This document shows positions 21,215 to 30,583 of a stretch of DNA of 64,000 bases, piece by piece. A program made the translations under genes and the position numbers. The stretch's first letter is position 1. Every line of letters starts with the position of its first letter. Below the pieces are notes generated by a model. The model saw only the letters and a program-made list of their open reading frames with translations. It ran no database searches and had not been told where the DNA came from. The stretch comes from UBA4459 sp963776205 (GTDB lineage Bacteria; Bacteroidota; Bacteroidia; Bacteroidales; F082): contig CAVZLR010000003.1 of NCBI GenBank assembly GCA_963776205.1, positions 1 through 64,000 on the forward strand, written 5' to 3'.

Positions 21215-22238
21215 TTATTTAAGCACAACGGTTTGTCCTTCAAATGTATATTCAATTCCGAATATCGTATGAAGTGATTCAAATATGCTTTCTGGTGTTT
21301 CATTTTCAAACCTGGCTGTAAGGCACTGCATTTCAAAGGAGTTGTTCGATTTTATAGCCAGATCATAGGTTTGTTCAATTGCGTAAAATACTTCACTTAA
21401 AGGTGTTTTTTCGAAATTAAGAATACCAGTTTTCCATGCCAGATAATTCTGGTTTGAAAACTCGGCTCTTGAGATCATGCCATTTATTTTATTATAAATA
21501 CCTTTTTGCCCGGGCATTAACACCAATTGCTCTCTAACACTGCCATTTGCAGTATTAATTGACGAGAATTTTACTTTGCCACTTTCGAGGTAAAGCACCA
21601 TATTGTCACCTTCAGGGCAGGTGCAAAAATTAAATGAAGTGCCCAATACTTCAATCTGCAATTCTCCTGAATTGATGATAAATGGTTTTTCTGGATCATG
21701 TGAAATATTAAAAAAAGCTTCTCCTTCAAAATTTATCTTTCTGGTATCTGAGGTGAAAATTTCAGGATAACTGATTTTTGCTCCTTTATTAAGCGTAACT
21801 TCAGAACCATCAGCCAGGATCATTGGCTGTTCAGCGATTTTTGTTGCTGTATATTGTAAATTAACAGGCTTGCTGTTCACTTTTAATATTATTAAAAACA
21901 TAAAAGAGACCAAATGCTAATACAACGACAGCAGCAACCCGAATTGCCATATAGATAAACCTTTTATCGAAAACAGGTTTGTGCTCCTGAATGTCTGCTG
22001 ACATCATTTCAAATGCTTTTATTCTCTGATGAAGCTCTTTCCAGCCTGCATCAACATCCACCATAGATTCAACTTCTTCAATAGCCGAATAATTCCAAAC
22101 TTTTTTATAATCATCATACAAAGCCTGATTATCAGGAGATTGTTTAAGCCAATCTTCAAATGAGATTTTTTCCTTTTCAGAACAATTTCCTGACAGGTAT
22201 TTACTAAAAAGTTTTAAATATGTATCGTTCACTTTCAA
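21215..22238 (-). CDS. FecR-family anti-sigma factor (frameshifted)
   Basis: Two overlapping frames (22238-21861 and 21913-21215) form one ~340-residue FecR protein. The N-terminal cytoplasmic part (about 1-90) has FEDWLKQSPDNQALYDDYKKVW, the usual anti-sigma helix bundle. A single membrane segment follows (about 98-115, VAAVVVLAFGLFYVF), then the periplasmic FecR domain (LADGSEVTLNKGAKI, FEGEAFFNI, LGTSFNF) and the C-terminal STN-like domain. The frame breaks near 21888 at a run of four A; three would restore it (NIKVNSKPVNL). It presumably binds and controls the sigma factor encoded just upstream. The break is probably a base-calling error, since both halves are well preserved. Confidence 0.82.
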
Positions 22239-22350
22239 CTACTATTCCTCCTTAAAAAAACGTGGATGTAATTATTAGACAATCATTTTCGATATTACCC
22301 TTATCTCTTGTAAAAAAATAGTTCAATTTAATGTACATTATTCCTGTCGC

Positions 22351-22935
22351 TTATAAAAACCAAAAAAAGTGGATTAGTAAAATGGTCATATAGTCTTTAA
22401 GTACAATCCTTAAATAGCTCAATGATTTTGACATCTGAGCTTCAACGGTTTTTACTGATATGGCCAAATGTTCTGCTATCTGATTGTATTTCATGTCTTC
22501 AAACCTGCTCAACTCAAAAATCTTCCTTCGTTTTTCAGGCAATTTCAGGATGGCACTCTTAATTACTTTCTTCAACTCTTCTTCTTCCATCTTTAACTGT
22601 CCATTTCCACTTTGGTAAGCAGGAAAGTGTTTTTTATCAATTATATATTTCTGTTTAATTTTTTGTTGTTGTAAATGATTTAAAGCATAATTCTGAACCG
22701 CTCTGTACAGATATGATTTTACCGAAGTATTAATTTCCAGCTCATTCCTTTTAATCCAAATCTTAAGAAATAATCCCTGCACGATTTCCTTCGCTTCCTC
22801 CAAATCTCCAACATACCTCGTGCAATAGAAACACAAAGGGGCGTAGTATAGCCTGTAGATTTCCTCGAAAATCTTTATATCTCCTTCTTTCAGACCTGTT
22901 CTCAGCCTTTGCTGATCATCCATAGCTTTTTCCAA
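22351..22935 (-). CDS. ECF RNA polymerase sigma factor (Bacteroidota type)
   Basis: 194 residues, with sigma-70 region 2 at about 20-90 (FEEIYRLYYAPLCFYCTRYV, DLEEAKEIVQGLFLKIW) and region 4 at about 125-180 (LPEKRRKIFELSRFEDMKY, ISVKTVEAQMSKSL). Length and motifs match the sigma factors paired with FecR in Bacteroidota. An in-frame Met four codons in (MDDQQRL) could be the start. The next genes on the same strand are FecR, the STN-barrel and the beta-helix protein, so the sigma factor likely drives this set, possibly including itself. Confidence 0.9.
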   Translation of the reverse strand: MEKAMDDQQRLRTGLKEGDIKIFEEIYRLYYAPLCFYCTRYVGDLEEAKEIVQGLFLKIWIKRNELEINTSVKSYLYRAVQNYALNHLQQQKIKQKYIIDKKHFPAYQSGNGQLKMEEEELKKVIKSAILKLPEKRRKIFELSRFEDMKYNQIAEHLAISVKTVEAQMSKSLSYLRIVLKDYMTILLIHFFWFL

Positions 22936-23115
22936 TTATTCCTGTGTTAGCTAATTTCTCAGGGAACCTCAAACCTTTTAAACAATTTAAAAGTGAGATA
23001 ACAAAAGTATGTAATAATTTCTAATTTATATGAAACCAGTACTGAAGTTATATCGGGAATTTCGCATTCTTTTCCGTGTCTTTAATTGTTAGATTTGCAG
23101 CCTTAACTTCACACA

Positions 23116-24048
23116 TTGAATACAAAAAACAACACACTTACTTCCTGGGTTATTCTCATCTCACTGGCTTTGGTCTGGGGTAGTTCGTTTATCCTGATAA
23201 AGAAGTCATTGCTCTATTTTAGTGCTACTGAAGTTGGAATGTTACGGGTAGTTCTCAGTTTTCTTTTTCTGCTTCCCGTTGCCTTTCTACACGTAAGAAC
23301 CATCAGCAAAAAATATTTTCTATACCTGACTTTGTCAGGTTTCATCGGGAGTTTAATACCCGCTTTGCTATTCGCAAAAGCACAAACCGTCATAGATAGT
23401 GGTCTTGCGGGAACTTTAAACTCGCTAACACCACTTTTTACTCTTTTGCTGGGTATCTTATTTTTCCGGCTTCAAACCAGGTGGTATAATATTTTAGGAG
23501 TTTTGATCGCCCTTGTTGGTACCATTGCATTAATTTACTTTAGCTCAGATACCGGGTTTGCCTTCAATTTTAAATACGCTATCCTGGTTATATTAGCTAC
23601 TATCTGTTATGCTTTTAATGTCAATTTTATCAAAGTATTTCTTAAAGAACTTAAATCCATTGTTATAACAACTTTCAGTTTTTTTTATATAGGCATCCCT
23701 TTAACAATATATGTGATCTTCTTTAGTGAAATACCACACAAACTTTTAACAGATACCACTACCCATACAGGACTGGGCTATTTGCTTATTTTATCAATTG
23801 CAGGAACAGGTCTTGCTTTGATATTTTTTAACAATCTCATCAAGATCAGCAGTCCCGTTTTTGCATCTTCAGTCACTTACCTCATTCCGGTGGTTGCCAT
23901 TATCTGGGCATTGGTTGATGGTGAAACATTTCATTGGCTTTATTTTATTTGTTTTTTACTCATACTCACAGGAATCTTTCTGGTAAATGCGAGTCCGTAC
24001 AAAAAATTAAATATTAGTTCCTGGATATTATTCAGGAAAGGGAAATGA
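23116..24048 (+). CDS. EamA (DMT-superfamily) transporter
   Basis: 310 residues starting with TTG at 23116; no ATG fits better at the N-terminus. About ten hydrophobic helices form two EamA repeats: the first begins WVILISLALVWGSSFILIKK (about 10-30), the second begins near residue 150 (YAILVILATICYAFNVNF). The motif FASSVTYLIPVVAIIWALVDGE in the second repeat is typical of the family. It is an inner-membrane metabolite exporter or importer; the substrate cannot be deduced. It is divergent from the sigma-factor gene across 180 bases. Confidence 0.88.
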   Translation: MNTKNNTLTSWVILISLALVWGSSFILIKKSLLYFSATEVGMLRVVLSFLFLLPVAFLHVRTISKKYFLYLTLSGFIGSLIPALLFAKAQTVIDSGLAGTLNSLTPLFTLLLGILFFRLQTRWYNILGVLIALVGTIALIYFSSDTGFAFNFKYAILVILATICYAFNVNFIKVFLKELKSIVITTFSFFYIGIPLTIYVIFFSEIPHKLLTDTTTHTGLGYLLILSIAGTGLALIFFNNLIKISSPVFASSVTYLIPVVAIIWALVDGETFHWLYFICFLLILTGIFLVNASPYKKLNISSWILFRKGK

Positions 24049-24064
24049 AAAATGTGAACAAATA

Positions 24065-24094
24065 TTTGTTAATTGGTTTTTTTTACTATTTTTG
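24065..24094 (+). promoter_or_regulatory. Bacteroidota-type promoter of rplU-rpmA
   Basis: A -33 box TTTG (24065-24068) and a -7 box TATTTTTG (24087-24094) are 18 bases apart, matching the Bacteroidota consensus TTTG-N18-20-TAnnTTTG. Transcription would start near 24100, just before a palindrome (24102-24120). Confidence 0.6.
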
Positions 24095-24101
24095 CACCTC
24101 C

Positions 24102-24120
24102 AAAATTCACGGTGAATTTT
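24102..24120 (+). promoter_or_regulatory. Palindrome in the rplU leader
   Basis: AAAATTCAC (24102-24110), one central base, then GTGAATTTT (24112-24120): a perfect 9-bp inverted repeat at the predicted transcript start and 18 bases before the rplU ATG. It may be an operator or part of a ribosomal-protein leader structure; unproven. Confidence 0.4.
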
Positions 24121-24138
24121 AAACTAAAGAAATAAAGC

Positions 24139-24450
24139 ATGTACGTAATTGTTGATATAGCCGGACAGCAAATGAAAGTAGAACAGGGACAGGAAGTTTT
24201 TGTTCACAGGCTTGAAGGTGAAGAAGGCGATAAACTGGAATTCGACAAAGTGCTGTTAGTGGATAACGATGGAAAAGTTAAAGTTGGCAAACCCAATGTA
24301 AAAGGCGCCAAAATTGACGCAAAGATCGTCAACCATTTAAGAGGCGATAAAGTTGTTGTTTTCAAGAAAAAAAGAAGAAAAGGATATCAAAAATCAAACG
24401 GTCACCGTCAGGACCTGACGAAGGTACTGATCGAAACTATTACTGTTTAA
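24139..24450 (+). CDS. rplU: 50S ribosomal protein L21
   Basis: 103 residues, the usual length for L21. It shows the family's start (MYVIVDIAGQQMKVEQGQ), the central VNHLRGDKVVVFKKKRRKGY block and the GHRQDLTKVLI end. It binds 23S rRNA in the large subunit. It is followed 30 bases later by rpmA, the conserved pair, under a predicted Bacteroidota promoter. Confidence 0.98.
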   Translation: MYVIVDIAGQQMKVEQGQEVFVHRLEGEEGDKLEFDKVLLVDNDGKVKVGKPNVKGAKIDAKIVNHLRGDKVVVFKKKRRKGYQKSNGHRQDLTKVLIETITV

Positions 24451-24480
24451 CCAGCCCACTGGGCAAGAAAACTTTAAAAA

Positions 24481-24750
24481 ATGGCTCATAAAAAAGGAAT
24501 GGGTAGCTCCCATAACGGTCGTGATTCACAAAGCAAACGCTTAGGCGTAAAAATATATGGCGGTCAGTTTGCAACTGCCGGTAACATTATTGTTCGCCAG
24601 AGAGGCACAAAACATCATCCCGGAATCAATGTAGGTATGGGAAAAGACCACACATTATTTGCCTTGGTAGATGGTACGGTTGAATTCAGAAAGAGAAAAG
24701 ACGATACATCTTATGTAAGCGTTATTCCTGCTGAAGCAGAAGCAAATTAG
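24481..24750 (+). CDS. rpmA: 50S ribosomal protein L27
   Basis: 89 residues with the L27 hallmarks MAHKKGMGSSHNGRDSQSKR, LGVKIYGGQ and IIVRQRGTKHHPG. The N-terminus begins directly with MAHKKG, so it is not made as a cleaved precursor as in Firmicutes. L27 lies near the peptidyl-transferase centre. It is the second gene of the rplU-rpmA operon and is followed by a terminator at 24773. Confidence 0.98.
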   Translation: MAHKKGMGSSHNGRDSQSKRLGVKIYGGQFATAGNIIVRQRGTKHHPGINVGMGKDHTLFALVDGTVEFRKRKDDTSYVSVIPAEAEAN

Positions 24751-24772
24751 ATTTGTGACTAAAAGAATTTAT

Positions 24773-24797
24773 AAACCGGCTTCATGCCGGTTTTTTT
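24773..24797 (+). terminator. Terminator of rplU-rpmA
   Basis: AAACCGGC (24773-24780), loop TTCAT, then GCCGGTTT and a T-run to 24797. It lies 22 bases after the L27 stop and in front of the convergent ClC gene. Confidence 0.9.
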
Positions 24798-24801
24798 ATG
24801 C

Positions 24802-26586
24802 CTAATCGTCTGAAAAGTCCTTCAGAAGTTTTCGGTATTGAGAAAATACATTCGCTCTGGAAACGAATCCCATATATTTCCCGTCATTTAATACCACCAG
24901 GTTATATTTACCGGAGTGCTGAAATTTTGACGCCACGGTTTCCATGTCATCGTCAAATTCAACAATTTTTGTGGGCATGAACATTAAATCCTTTACACGC
25001 GTGGTTTCATACATTTCTGTTTGAAACATGATATGCCTGATCTGATCAAGGAAAATAATCCCATAGAAATTATTATCCTTATCCACTACAGGAAAAATAT
25101 TCCTGCTTGAATCCTTGATCACATTGATCAATTCTCCGAGTGTCTGGTCAGGGCCAACAGTGCTAAAATTCTTTTCAATCAGGCTGGTCACATTCATCAG
25201 GGTAAGCAAAGCTTTATCTTTATGATGGGTGATCATATCTCCCCTCTTCTTCATCTGAATGGTGTAGATTGATTTGGGAACAATAAATTTTGCAATACCA
25301 TACGAAGTAGTTGCCACGATCATGATCGGGAACATTAACTGATATCCATTTGTAATTTCAGCAATCAGGAAAATTGCTGTTAAAGGAGCATGCACCACTG
25401 CTGCTAACATACCCGCCATTCCCGCCAGTGCAAAGCTGCTAAGTGTCAGGTCAGTAAATCCGAAATAATTCATTACACTGGCAAAAAGTAATCCAGCCAT
25501 TGTACCAATAAATAATGTAGGCGCAAAAATTCCGCCTACACCCCCGGCTCTGAATGTTAAGGAAGTAGCAACAACTTTCAGTATAATTATACCAAACAAT
25601 AATATTAAGGCAATGTGCATTTGTCCTTTCAGGTCATAAAACAAACTATTGTTAAAAAGGAAATCGAGTTTCCCTGATAAGGCCATATTTACATCTTCAT
25701 AGCCTTCGCCATATAATGATGGAAATAAAAATATCAGGCCCCCAAGTAAACTGGCGCCTATCAAAAATTTCGGAACCCATCCTTTTATTTTTTCAAATAC
25801 TTTGCCTGAAAAAACATAGAATTTGATGAAATAAACAGATACCAGCGCTGTAAATATTCCCAAGCCAAAATAGTAAGGCGTCTCTTTCATTTTAAAAATA
25901 TGCTCTACTACTGAAGGATATAGAACATCCTGACCCAGAAATGCATAGGAGGTAAGTGCGGCGACAATTGATGACAGCAATAATGGAACCATAGCCGTCA
26001 TTGTCATATCAAATAAAATGACTTCCAGTGCAAAAACAATAGCTGCAATGGGTGCTTTAAAAATAGCCGACATGGCTGCCGCAGCTGAAAAGCCTAATAT
26101 GGTGATCACCTGCTTATGACTCAATCCTAACATTTTAGCAATGGTGGAACCCCAGGCTGAACCCGTTACCACTGTTGGACCCTCAAGTCCGACAGAACCT
26201 CCAAAACCTACAGTTAAAGATGCTGATATTATGGATGAGAACATATTATGCCGGTCTAAAATCCCAAACTTTTTTGAAATGGCAAATAATACATTCGGGA
26301 TACCATCCCTGACAGGCTTTCGTAATATAAATTTTACAAAAATGATGGTTAAGAATATTCCTATAGCAGGGAACAACACATATTTGTAGTTGGAATAGTC
26401 CACCGAGAACTCACCGGTCAATAACCGCTGGATTCCAAACACAAGGTTCTTCATTAAAACAGCCAACATACCCACAATAAAACCTACTACAACACTCAGA
26501 ATGATCATTAACCTATTTCTGGGTATTTTGTGGGTATAGCGTATCAGCCGTATTAAATTCCGGGATCTTTTCATTTTCGTTCGCAA
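24802..26586 (-). CDS. ClC-family chloride channel/antiporter with CBS pair
   Basis: 594 residues. The N-terminal ~430 form the multi-helix ClC domain, with RDGIPNVL (about 93-100) at the GSGIP position and GSVGLEGP (about 130-137) carrying the gating glutamate (Glu135). GGVGGIFAPTLFIGT is the conserved third selectivity stretch. Residues about 455-590 are two CBS domains (TLGELINVIKDSSRNIFPVV; VASKFQHSGKYNLVVL) that usually bind adenine nucleotides. It sits in the inner membrane and exchanges or conducts anions, typically chloride. Convergent with rpmA and divergent from exonuclease III. Confidence 0.95.
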   Translation of the reverse strand: MRTKMKRSRNLIRLIRYTHKIPRNRLMIILSVVVGFIVGMLAVLMKNLVFGIQRLLTGEFSVDYSNYKYVLFPAIGIFLTIIFVKFILRKPVRDGIPNVLFAISKKFGILDRHNMFSSIISASLTVGFGGSVGLEGPTVVTGSAWGSTIAKMLGLSHKQVITILGFSAAAAMSAIFKAPIAAIVFALEVILFDMTMTAMVPLLLSSIVAALTSYAFLGQDVLYPSVVEHIFKMKETPYYFGLGIFTALVSVYFIKFYVFSGKVFEKIKGWVPKFLIGASLLGGLIFLFPSLYGEGYEDVNMALSGKLDFLFNNSLFYDLKGQMHIALILLFGIIILKVVATSLTFRAGGVGGIFAPTLFIGTMAGLLFASVMNYFGFTDLTLSSFALAGMAGMLAAVVHAPLTAIFLIAEITNGYQLMFPIMIVATTSYGIAKFIVPKSIYTIQMKKRGDMITHHKDKALLTLMNVTSLIEKNFSTVGPDQTLGELINVIKDSSRNIFPVVDKDNNFYGIIFLDQIRHIMFQTEMYETTRVKDLMFMPTKIVEFDDDMETVASKFQHSGKYNLVVLNDGKYMGFVSRANVFSQYRKLLKDFSDD

Positions 26587-26698
26587 ATGTATAAATACTG
26601 CACTACTAACTCAACATTGACTGATAATATTTTTATTTAGATTGAAAGGTTTCCGCAAAGTGATTCAGCTTATATTTCATTAAATTAGCGCAAATTTT

Positions 26699-27478
26699 AT
26701 GATGACACGAATAATAACTTACAATGTAAATGGTATCAGGGCTGCCATGAGAAAAGGGTTAGCTGACTGGATTGAGTCAGCACAACCAGATGTGCTTTGT
26801 ATACAGGAAACCAAAGCCCAACCGGACCAGATACCTATTTTTGATTTTGAATTGTTGGGCTATAAAACTTATGCCCATTCAGCCATCAAAAAGGGATATA
26901 GCGGAGTAGCTATATTTTCCAAAAAAGAACCTGACCACGTTGAAATTGGCATGGGCATTCCCGCATACGATGCAGAAGGACGATTTATAAGGTCTGATTA
27001 TGGCGATATTTCCATTGTCAGTGTGTATCATCCTTCAGGATCTAGTGGCGATGAAAGACAGGCTTTCAAAATGCAATGGTTGCATGATTTTGAAAATTAC
27101 GTTACCTTATTAAGAAAAGAAAGGCCTAAGCTTATCATTTGCGGTGATTATAATATTTGTCATCAGCCTATTGACATACATGACCCTATACGTAACGCAA
27201 CAGTTTCAGGATTTTTACCCGAAGAAAGGGAATGGATGAGTGGTTTTCTGAGTAAAGGATTTACCGATTCATTCAGACATCTGAATCCTGAGCCCCATCA
27301 ATACAGCTGGTGGAGTTACAGGGCCAACGCCCGTGCCAATAACAAGGGGTGGCGTATTGATTACAATATGGTTTCAGATACACTTACCGATAAAATTGAA
27401 CGCGTGGCTATTTTATCTCAGGCCATGCATTCAGACCACTGCCCGGTACTTTTAGAAATGGATTTAGATTTATCATAA
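26699..27478 (+). CDS. xth: Exodeoxyribonuclease III family AP endonuclease
   Basis: 259 residues, full length for the family. Motifs: IITYNVNGIRAA (start), LCIQETKAQ with the metal-binding Glu, VYHPSG, GDYNICH with catalytic Asp/Asn, and SDHCPVLLEM at the end with the active-site Asp-His. It cuts at abasic sites in base-excision repair and removes 3' blocks. A second Met directly follows the first. It is 14 bases upstream of a serine hydrolase gene and probably co-transcribed with it. Confidence 0.95.
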   Translation: MMTRIITYNVNGIRAAMRKGLADWIESAQPDVLCIQETKAQPDQIPIFDFELLGYKTYAHSAIKKGYSGVAIFSKKEPDHVEIGMGIPAYDAEGRFIRSDYGDISIVSVYHPSGSSGDERQAFKMQWLHDFENYVTLLRKERPKLIICGDYNICHQPIDIHDPIRNATVSGFLPEEREWMSGFLSKGFTDSFRHLNPEPHQYSWWSYRANARANNKGWRIDYNMVSDTLTDKIERVAILSQAMHSDHCPVLLEMDLDLS

Positions 27479-27492
27479 AGCAACACATTCTG

Positions 27493-29016
27493 ATGAGAAA
27501 TTCAATTAAAATCATAGTTTTAGTAACCGTTCTGTTAAACAGTATCATAGGTTATGCCCAGGTTAGAGAAGATTATCGGCAACTTGACATCTATATTGAT
27601 TCTGCAGTCTCCACTTTTGACATTCCGGGGCTTGCTGTGGGTATTATAAAAAATGGAGAAATTGTTCTGGCTAATGGATATGGTTATGCCAATGCAGTCA
27701 CAAAAACAGAGGTTGATGAAACCACTGTATTTGGCATTGCTTCGTGCAGCAAAGCATTCACTGCTGCCTGTATTGCTATTCTGGTAGATGAAGGTAAATT
27801 AGCCTGGGACGAACATGTATCAGATATTTTATCCCATTTTCAACTTTATGATACCTATATTACCAGGGAATTAACCGTGGAAGACTTGCTTTGCCACAGA
27901 TCCGGTTACGCAACTTTTGATGGCGATTTACTGTGGTATGGAACAGATTATACGAGGGAAGAAGTAGTCAGTCGGTTCAGATACAGGGAGAATTCTTATA
28001 GTTTCAGAGAACAGTTTGGTTATTCCAACCTGATGTTTATTATTGCCGGAGAGGTGATCCGGGAAGTAAGTGGCATGAGCTGGGAGGATTTTGTTGTAAA
28101 GAAAATATTCAACCCCTTAGGGATGGCATCCTCAACTACAACTAATTCAGGCTTTAATTCGAATATGAACATTGCCTGGCCTCATCTCGATGGTGAAGTG
28201 ATGGATTTCATCGACTATGACAATTCAGGGCCTGCTGCTTCCATTAATTCGAATGTTATTGATTTGCTGGTATGGATTGAGCTTATGCTCAATAAAGGTA
28301 TTCTGGAGGACACTTCCATTTTTACCGAAAGACAATATTACAAACAGGTATCTCCACATACGATTCTGAATGCCGGACGGGCAGAAAAAGCAGATGGAAG
28401 GCATTTTGCTGCTTATGGTTTGGGATGGTTTTTATACGATTACCAGGGTATGAAAGTGATACATCATGGTGGTGGATTGCCCGGGTTTCATTCAAAAGTG
28501 GTTATTATTCCCGAAGATAGCTTGGGATACGTAATTCTAGCCAATGAACTCGGCGGATTGGTGGGTGCCATTGAAAATAAAATAGTTGATTACCACATTG
28601 GCGATGCAGAAAAAGATTGGGCTGCTTTGTACCTTGAATATGTAAACAAGGGAAAAGAAAGGGAAGAAAACCGGATTATTAAGCTTGACTCCAGCAAAAT
28701 AGAAGGAACGAAGCCTTCATTGGAGTTGTTTTCTTATACAGGAACGTATGAAGATAACATGTACGGCAAGGCATCTGTTGAAATGGCAGGTGAAAATTTA
28801 TTTGTCAGGTTGATCCCTGCCGGAGAATTACTTAGCTCACCGATGGAACACTGGCATTATGATACTTTCAGTATAGATTTTGCTGATCCTTTTCTGCCCA
28901 AAGGTTTATTGAATTTTCACTTAAACGGATACGGAGAAGCTGATTTTTTTACCATTGACGTTTACAGCCCGGATTTTCATTTCCAGAAACTTAAATTTGA
29001 ACGGATAATAGAGTAA
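27493..29016 (+). CDS. Serine hydrolase, beta-lactamase/penicillin-binding class C family
   Basis: 507 residues, with a signal peptide ending near residue 22 (IIGYAQ). The beta-lactamase domain (about 30-380) has the nucleophile motif SCSK (about 97-100, S-x-x-K), the Tyr motif YSNL near 177 and HHGGGLPGF as the third (K/H-x-G-like) motif. The last ~100 residues form a C-terminal beta domain of the kind often found behind such enzymes. It is probably periplasmic, acting on peptides or esters; whether it is a peptidase or esterase cannot be told. It probably shares a transcript with xth. Confidence 0.9.
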   Translation: MRNSIKIIVLVTVLLNSIIGYAQVREDYRQLDIYIDSAVSTFDIPGLAVGIIKNGEIVLANGYGYANAVTKTEVDETTVFGIASCSKAFTAACIAILVDEGKLAWDEHVSDILSHFQLYDTYITRELTVEDLLCHRSGYATFDGDLLWYGTDYTREEVVSRFRYRENSYSFREQFGYSNLMFIIAGEVIREVSGMSWEDFVVKKIFNPLGMASSTTTNSGFNSNMNIAWPHLDGEVMDFIDYDNSGPAASINSNVIDLLVWIELMLNKGILEDTSIFTERQYYKQVSPHTILNAGRAEKADGRHFAAYGLGWFLYDYQGMKVIHHGGGLPGFHSKVVIIPEDSLGYVILANELGGLVGAIENKIVDYHIGDAEKDWAALYLEYVNKGKEREENRIIKLDSSKIEGTKPSLELFSYTGTYEDNMYGKASVEMAGENLFVRLIPAGELLSSPMEHWHYDTFSIDFADPFLPKGLLNFHLNGYGEADFFTIDVYSPDFHFQKLKFERIIE

Positions 29017-29017
29017 T

Positions 29018-29743
29018 TCAATAATTTATGTCATCCAGGGTCGGCTGAATCACATACTTCATTTTTGATAATTCCAAAGCAACCAGGTTGCCGTAGCCAT
29101 CCCGGTTTGGCATATAAACCCCATTATCAAGGTCAATGAATAGCTGGCTCTCGGATTTAATGGTTCGGTCGATAAATTCCAATTTTACAGGTACATGGCC
29201 ATGGATGATCGTTTTATACCCGATCTTTTCAGGAATTATTTCATAATCTCTTGCCCACATCATGGCCTGTATATCTTCCAGAGGATTCTCATTTTCAAAA
29301 TTGAGTCCGGCGTGTACCAGGATATGTCGATCTAATTCATGATGATGTGGCAAATTCGTTATCCATTTTATATACATCTGAGGTAAATCAGCGGGCCACT
29401 TAACACCGAAACTCTTCAATGTGGTTGCTCCACCCTGCTTTTCCCATTCTTTTTGCATTTGAGATTTGGTTTTTAAGCCTAAAACTGTTTTTCTTTCCGA
29501 ATCATGCCAGTGGGCCTTCAACAAATAATCTTCATGATTTCCCATCAGAGCCACGACATTTGGTAAATTCTTCTGTAGATTCATAATAAAATCAATTACA
29601 GCCTTATTATCAGGTCCGCGATCGATATAGTCGCCAAGAAAAAAAATATGGTCGTCAGCAGTTGGTTTTATATGATCATCAAACAGTGCTTGTAAGGTTT
29701 TAAAACAACCATGTATATCAGGAATTATCCATTGTTTAGCCAC
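29018..29743 (-). CDS. Metallophosphoesterase, serine/threonine-phosphatase-like
   Basis: 241 residues with all calcineurin-like metal motifs: DIHGCFKTL (about 9-17), GDYIDRGPD (about 37-45), GNHEDYLL (about 68), VHAGLNFEN and HGHVPVKLEF. The length and motif order resemble bacterial PrpA/ApaH-like protein phosphatases. The stop is 2 bases from the convergent serine hydrolase stop. Likely cytosolic, with an unidentified phosphorylated target. Confidence 0.9.
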   Translation of the reverse strand: MAKQWIIPDIHGCFKTLQALFDDHIKPTADDHIFFLGDYIDRGPDNKAVIDFIMNLQKNLPNVVALMGNHEDYLLKAHWHDSERKTVLGLKTKSQMQKEWEKQGGATTLKSFGVKWPADLPQMYIKWITNLPHHHELDRHILVHAGLNFENENPLEDIQAMMWARDYEIIPEKIGYKTIIHGHVPVKLEFIDRTIKSESQLFIDLDNGVYMPNRDGYGNLVALELSKMKYVIQPTLDDINY

Positions 29744-29791
29744 AAAATTTCTGTTTGTTCAAAATGAGAAGGATATCGCATTAGATTCAAC

Positions 29792-30538
29792 TTACTTCTT
29801 TTTAGCCTGGTTGGCGACTTGCTCCATTAATTTTTTTACTTCCTCCGGGTCACCCAAAAAATAATCTTTAACAAAATTCAGATCATCATCAAATTCAAAC
29901 ACATAAGGTATGCCAGTAGGAATATTAAAACCCAAAATATCTTCTTTGCTCATATTCTTCAGGTGCATTACCAGTGCCCGTAAGCTATTTCCATGGGCTG
30001 CCACCAGTATGTCATCATTTTCCTTTAAAGAAGGCATTATTTCTGATTCCCAGTATGGAATAAACCTTTCAATGACTTCTTTAAGTGATTCGGTCAATGG
30101 AATTTCTGCCGCTGTAAGTTCCTCATATCGTGGATCAAATTTCGGATTTCTCTCATCATCACTCTCTAACGGCTGCGGAGGTACATCAAAGCTCCTGCGC
30201 CATAATTGTACCATATCAGCGCCATATTTTTCGGCGGTTTCTGCTTTATTCAGACCCTGGAGCATTCCATAGTGTTTTTCATTTAAACGCCATGACTTCT
30301 TTACTGGTATCCACATCTGATCCATTTCCTCCAGTGCCAGCCATAATGTTTTAATGGCCCTTGTAAGATAGGATGTATAGGCGATTTTGAATTTGTATCC
30401 TTCATCCTTTAATACTATACCTGCTTTTTTTGCTTCAGCAACACCCTGTTCCGACAGATTTACATCTGTCCAGCCTGTAAAACGGTTTTCTTTGTTCCAT
30501 AAACTTTGTCCGTGCCGAAGTAAAACTAATCTTTTCAT
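29792..30538 (-). CDS. gpmA: 2,3-bisphosphoglycerate-dependent phosphoglycerate mutase
   Basis: 248 residues, the usual size. LLRHGQSLWNKENRFTGW at the N-terminus holds the phosphohistidine (RHG), and AAHGNSLRALVMHL holds the second catalytic His. The substrate-binding stretch KSWRLNEKHYGMLQG is complete. It interconverts 3- and 2-phosphoglycerate in glycolysis and gluconeogenesis. It lies 48 bases downstream of the phosphatase start on the same strand and is divergent from the polysaccharide deacetylase. Confidence 0.97.
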   Translation of the reverse strand: MKRLVLLRHGQSLWNKENRFTGWTDVNLSEQGVAEAKKAGIVLKDEGYKFKIAYTSYLTRAIKTLWLALEEMDQMWIPVKKSWRLNEKHYGMLQGLNKAETAEKYGADMVQLWRRSFDVPPQPLESDDERNPKFDPRYEELTAAEIPLTESLKEVIERFIPYWESEIMPSLKENDDILVAAHGNSLRALVMHLKNMSKEDILGFNIPTGIPYVFEFDDDLNFVKDYFLGDPEEVKKLMEQVANQAKKK

Positions 30539-30583
30539 ATATTCAAATTTTTAAGCTTTATGCGTTTATCTTTGTGAGCCAAT

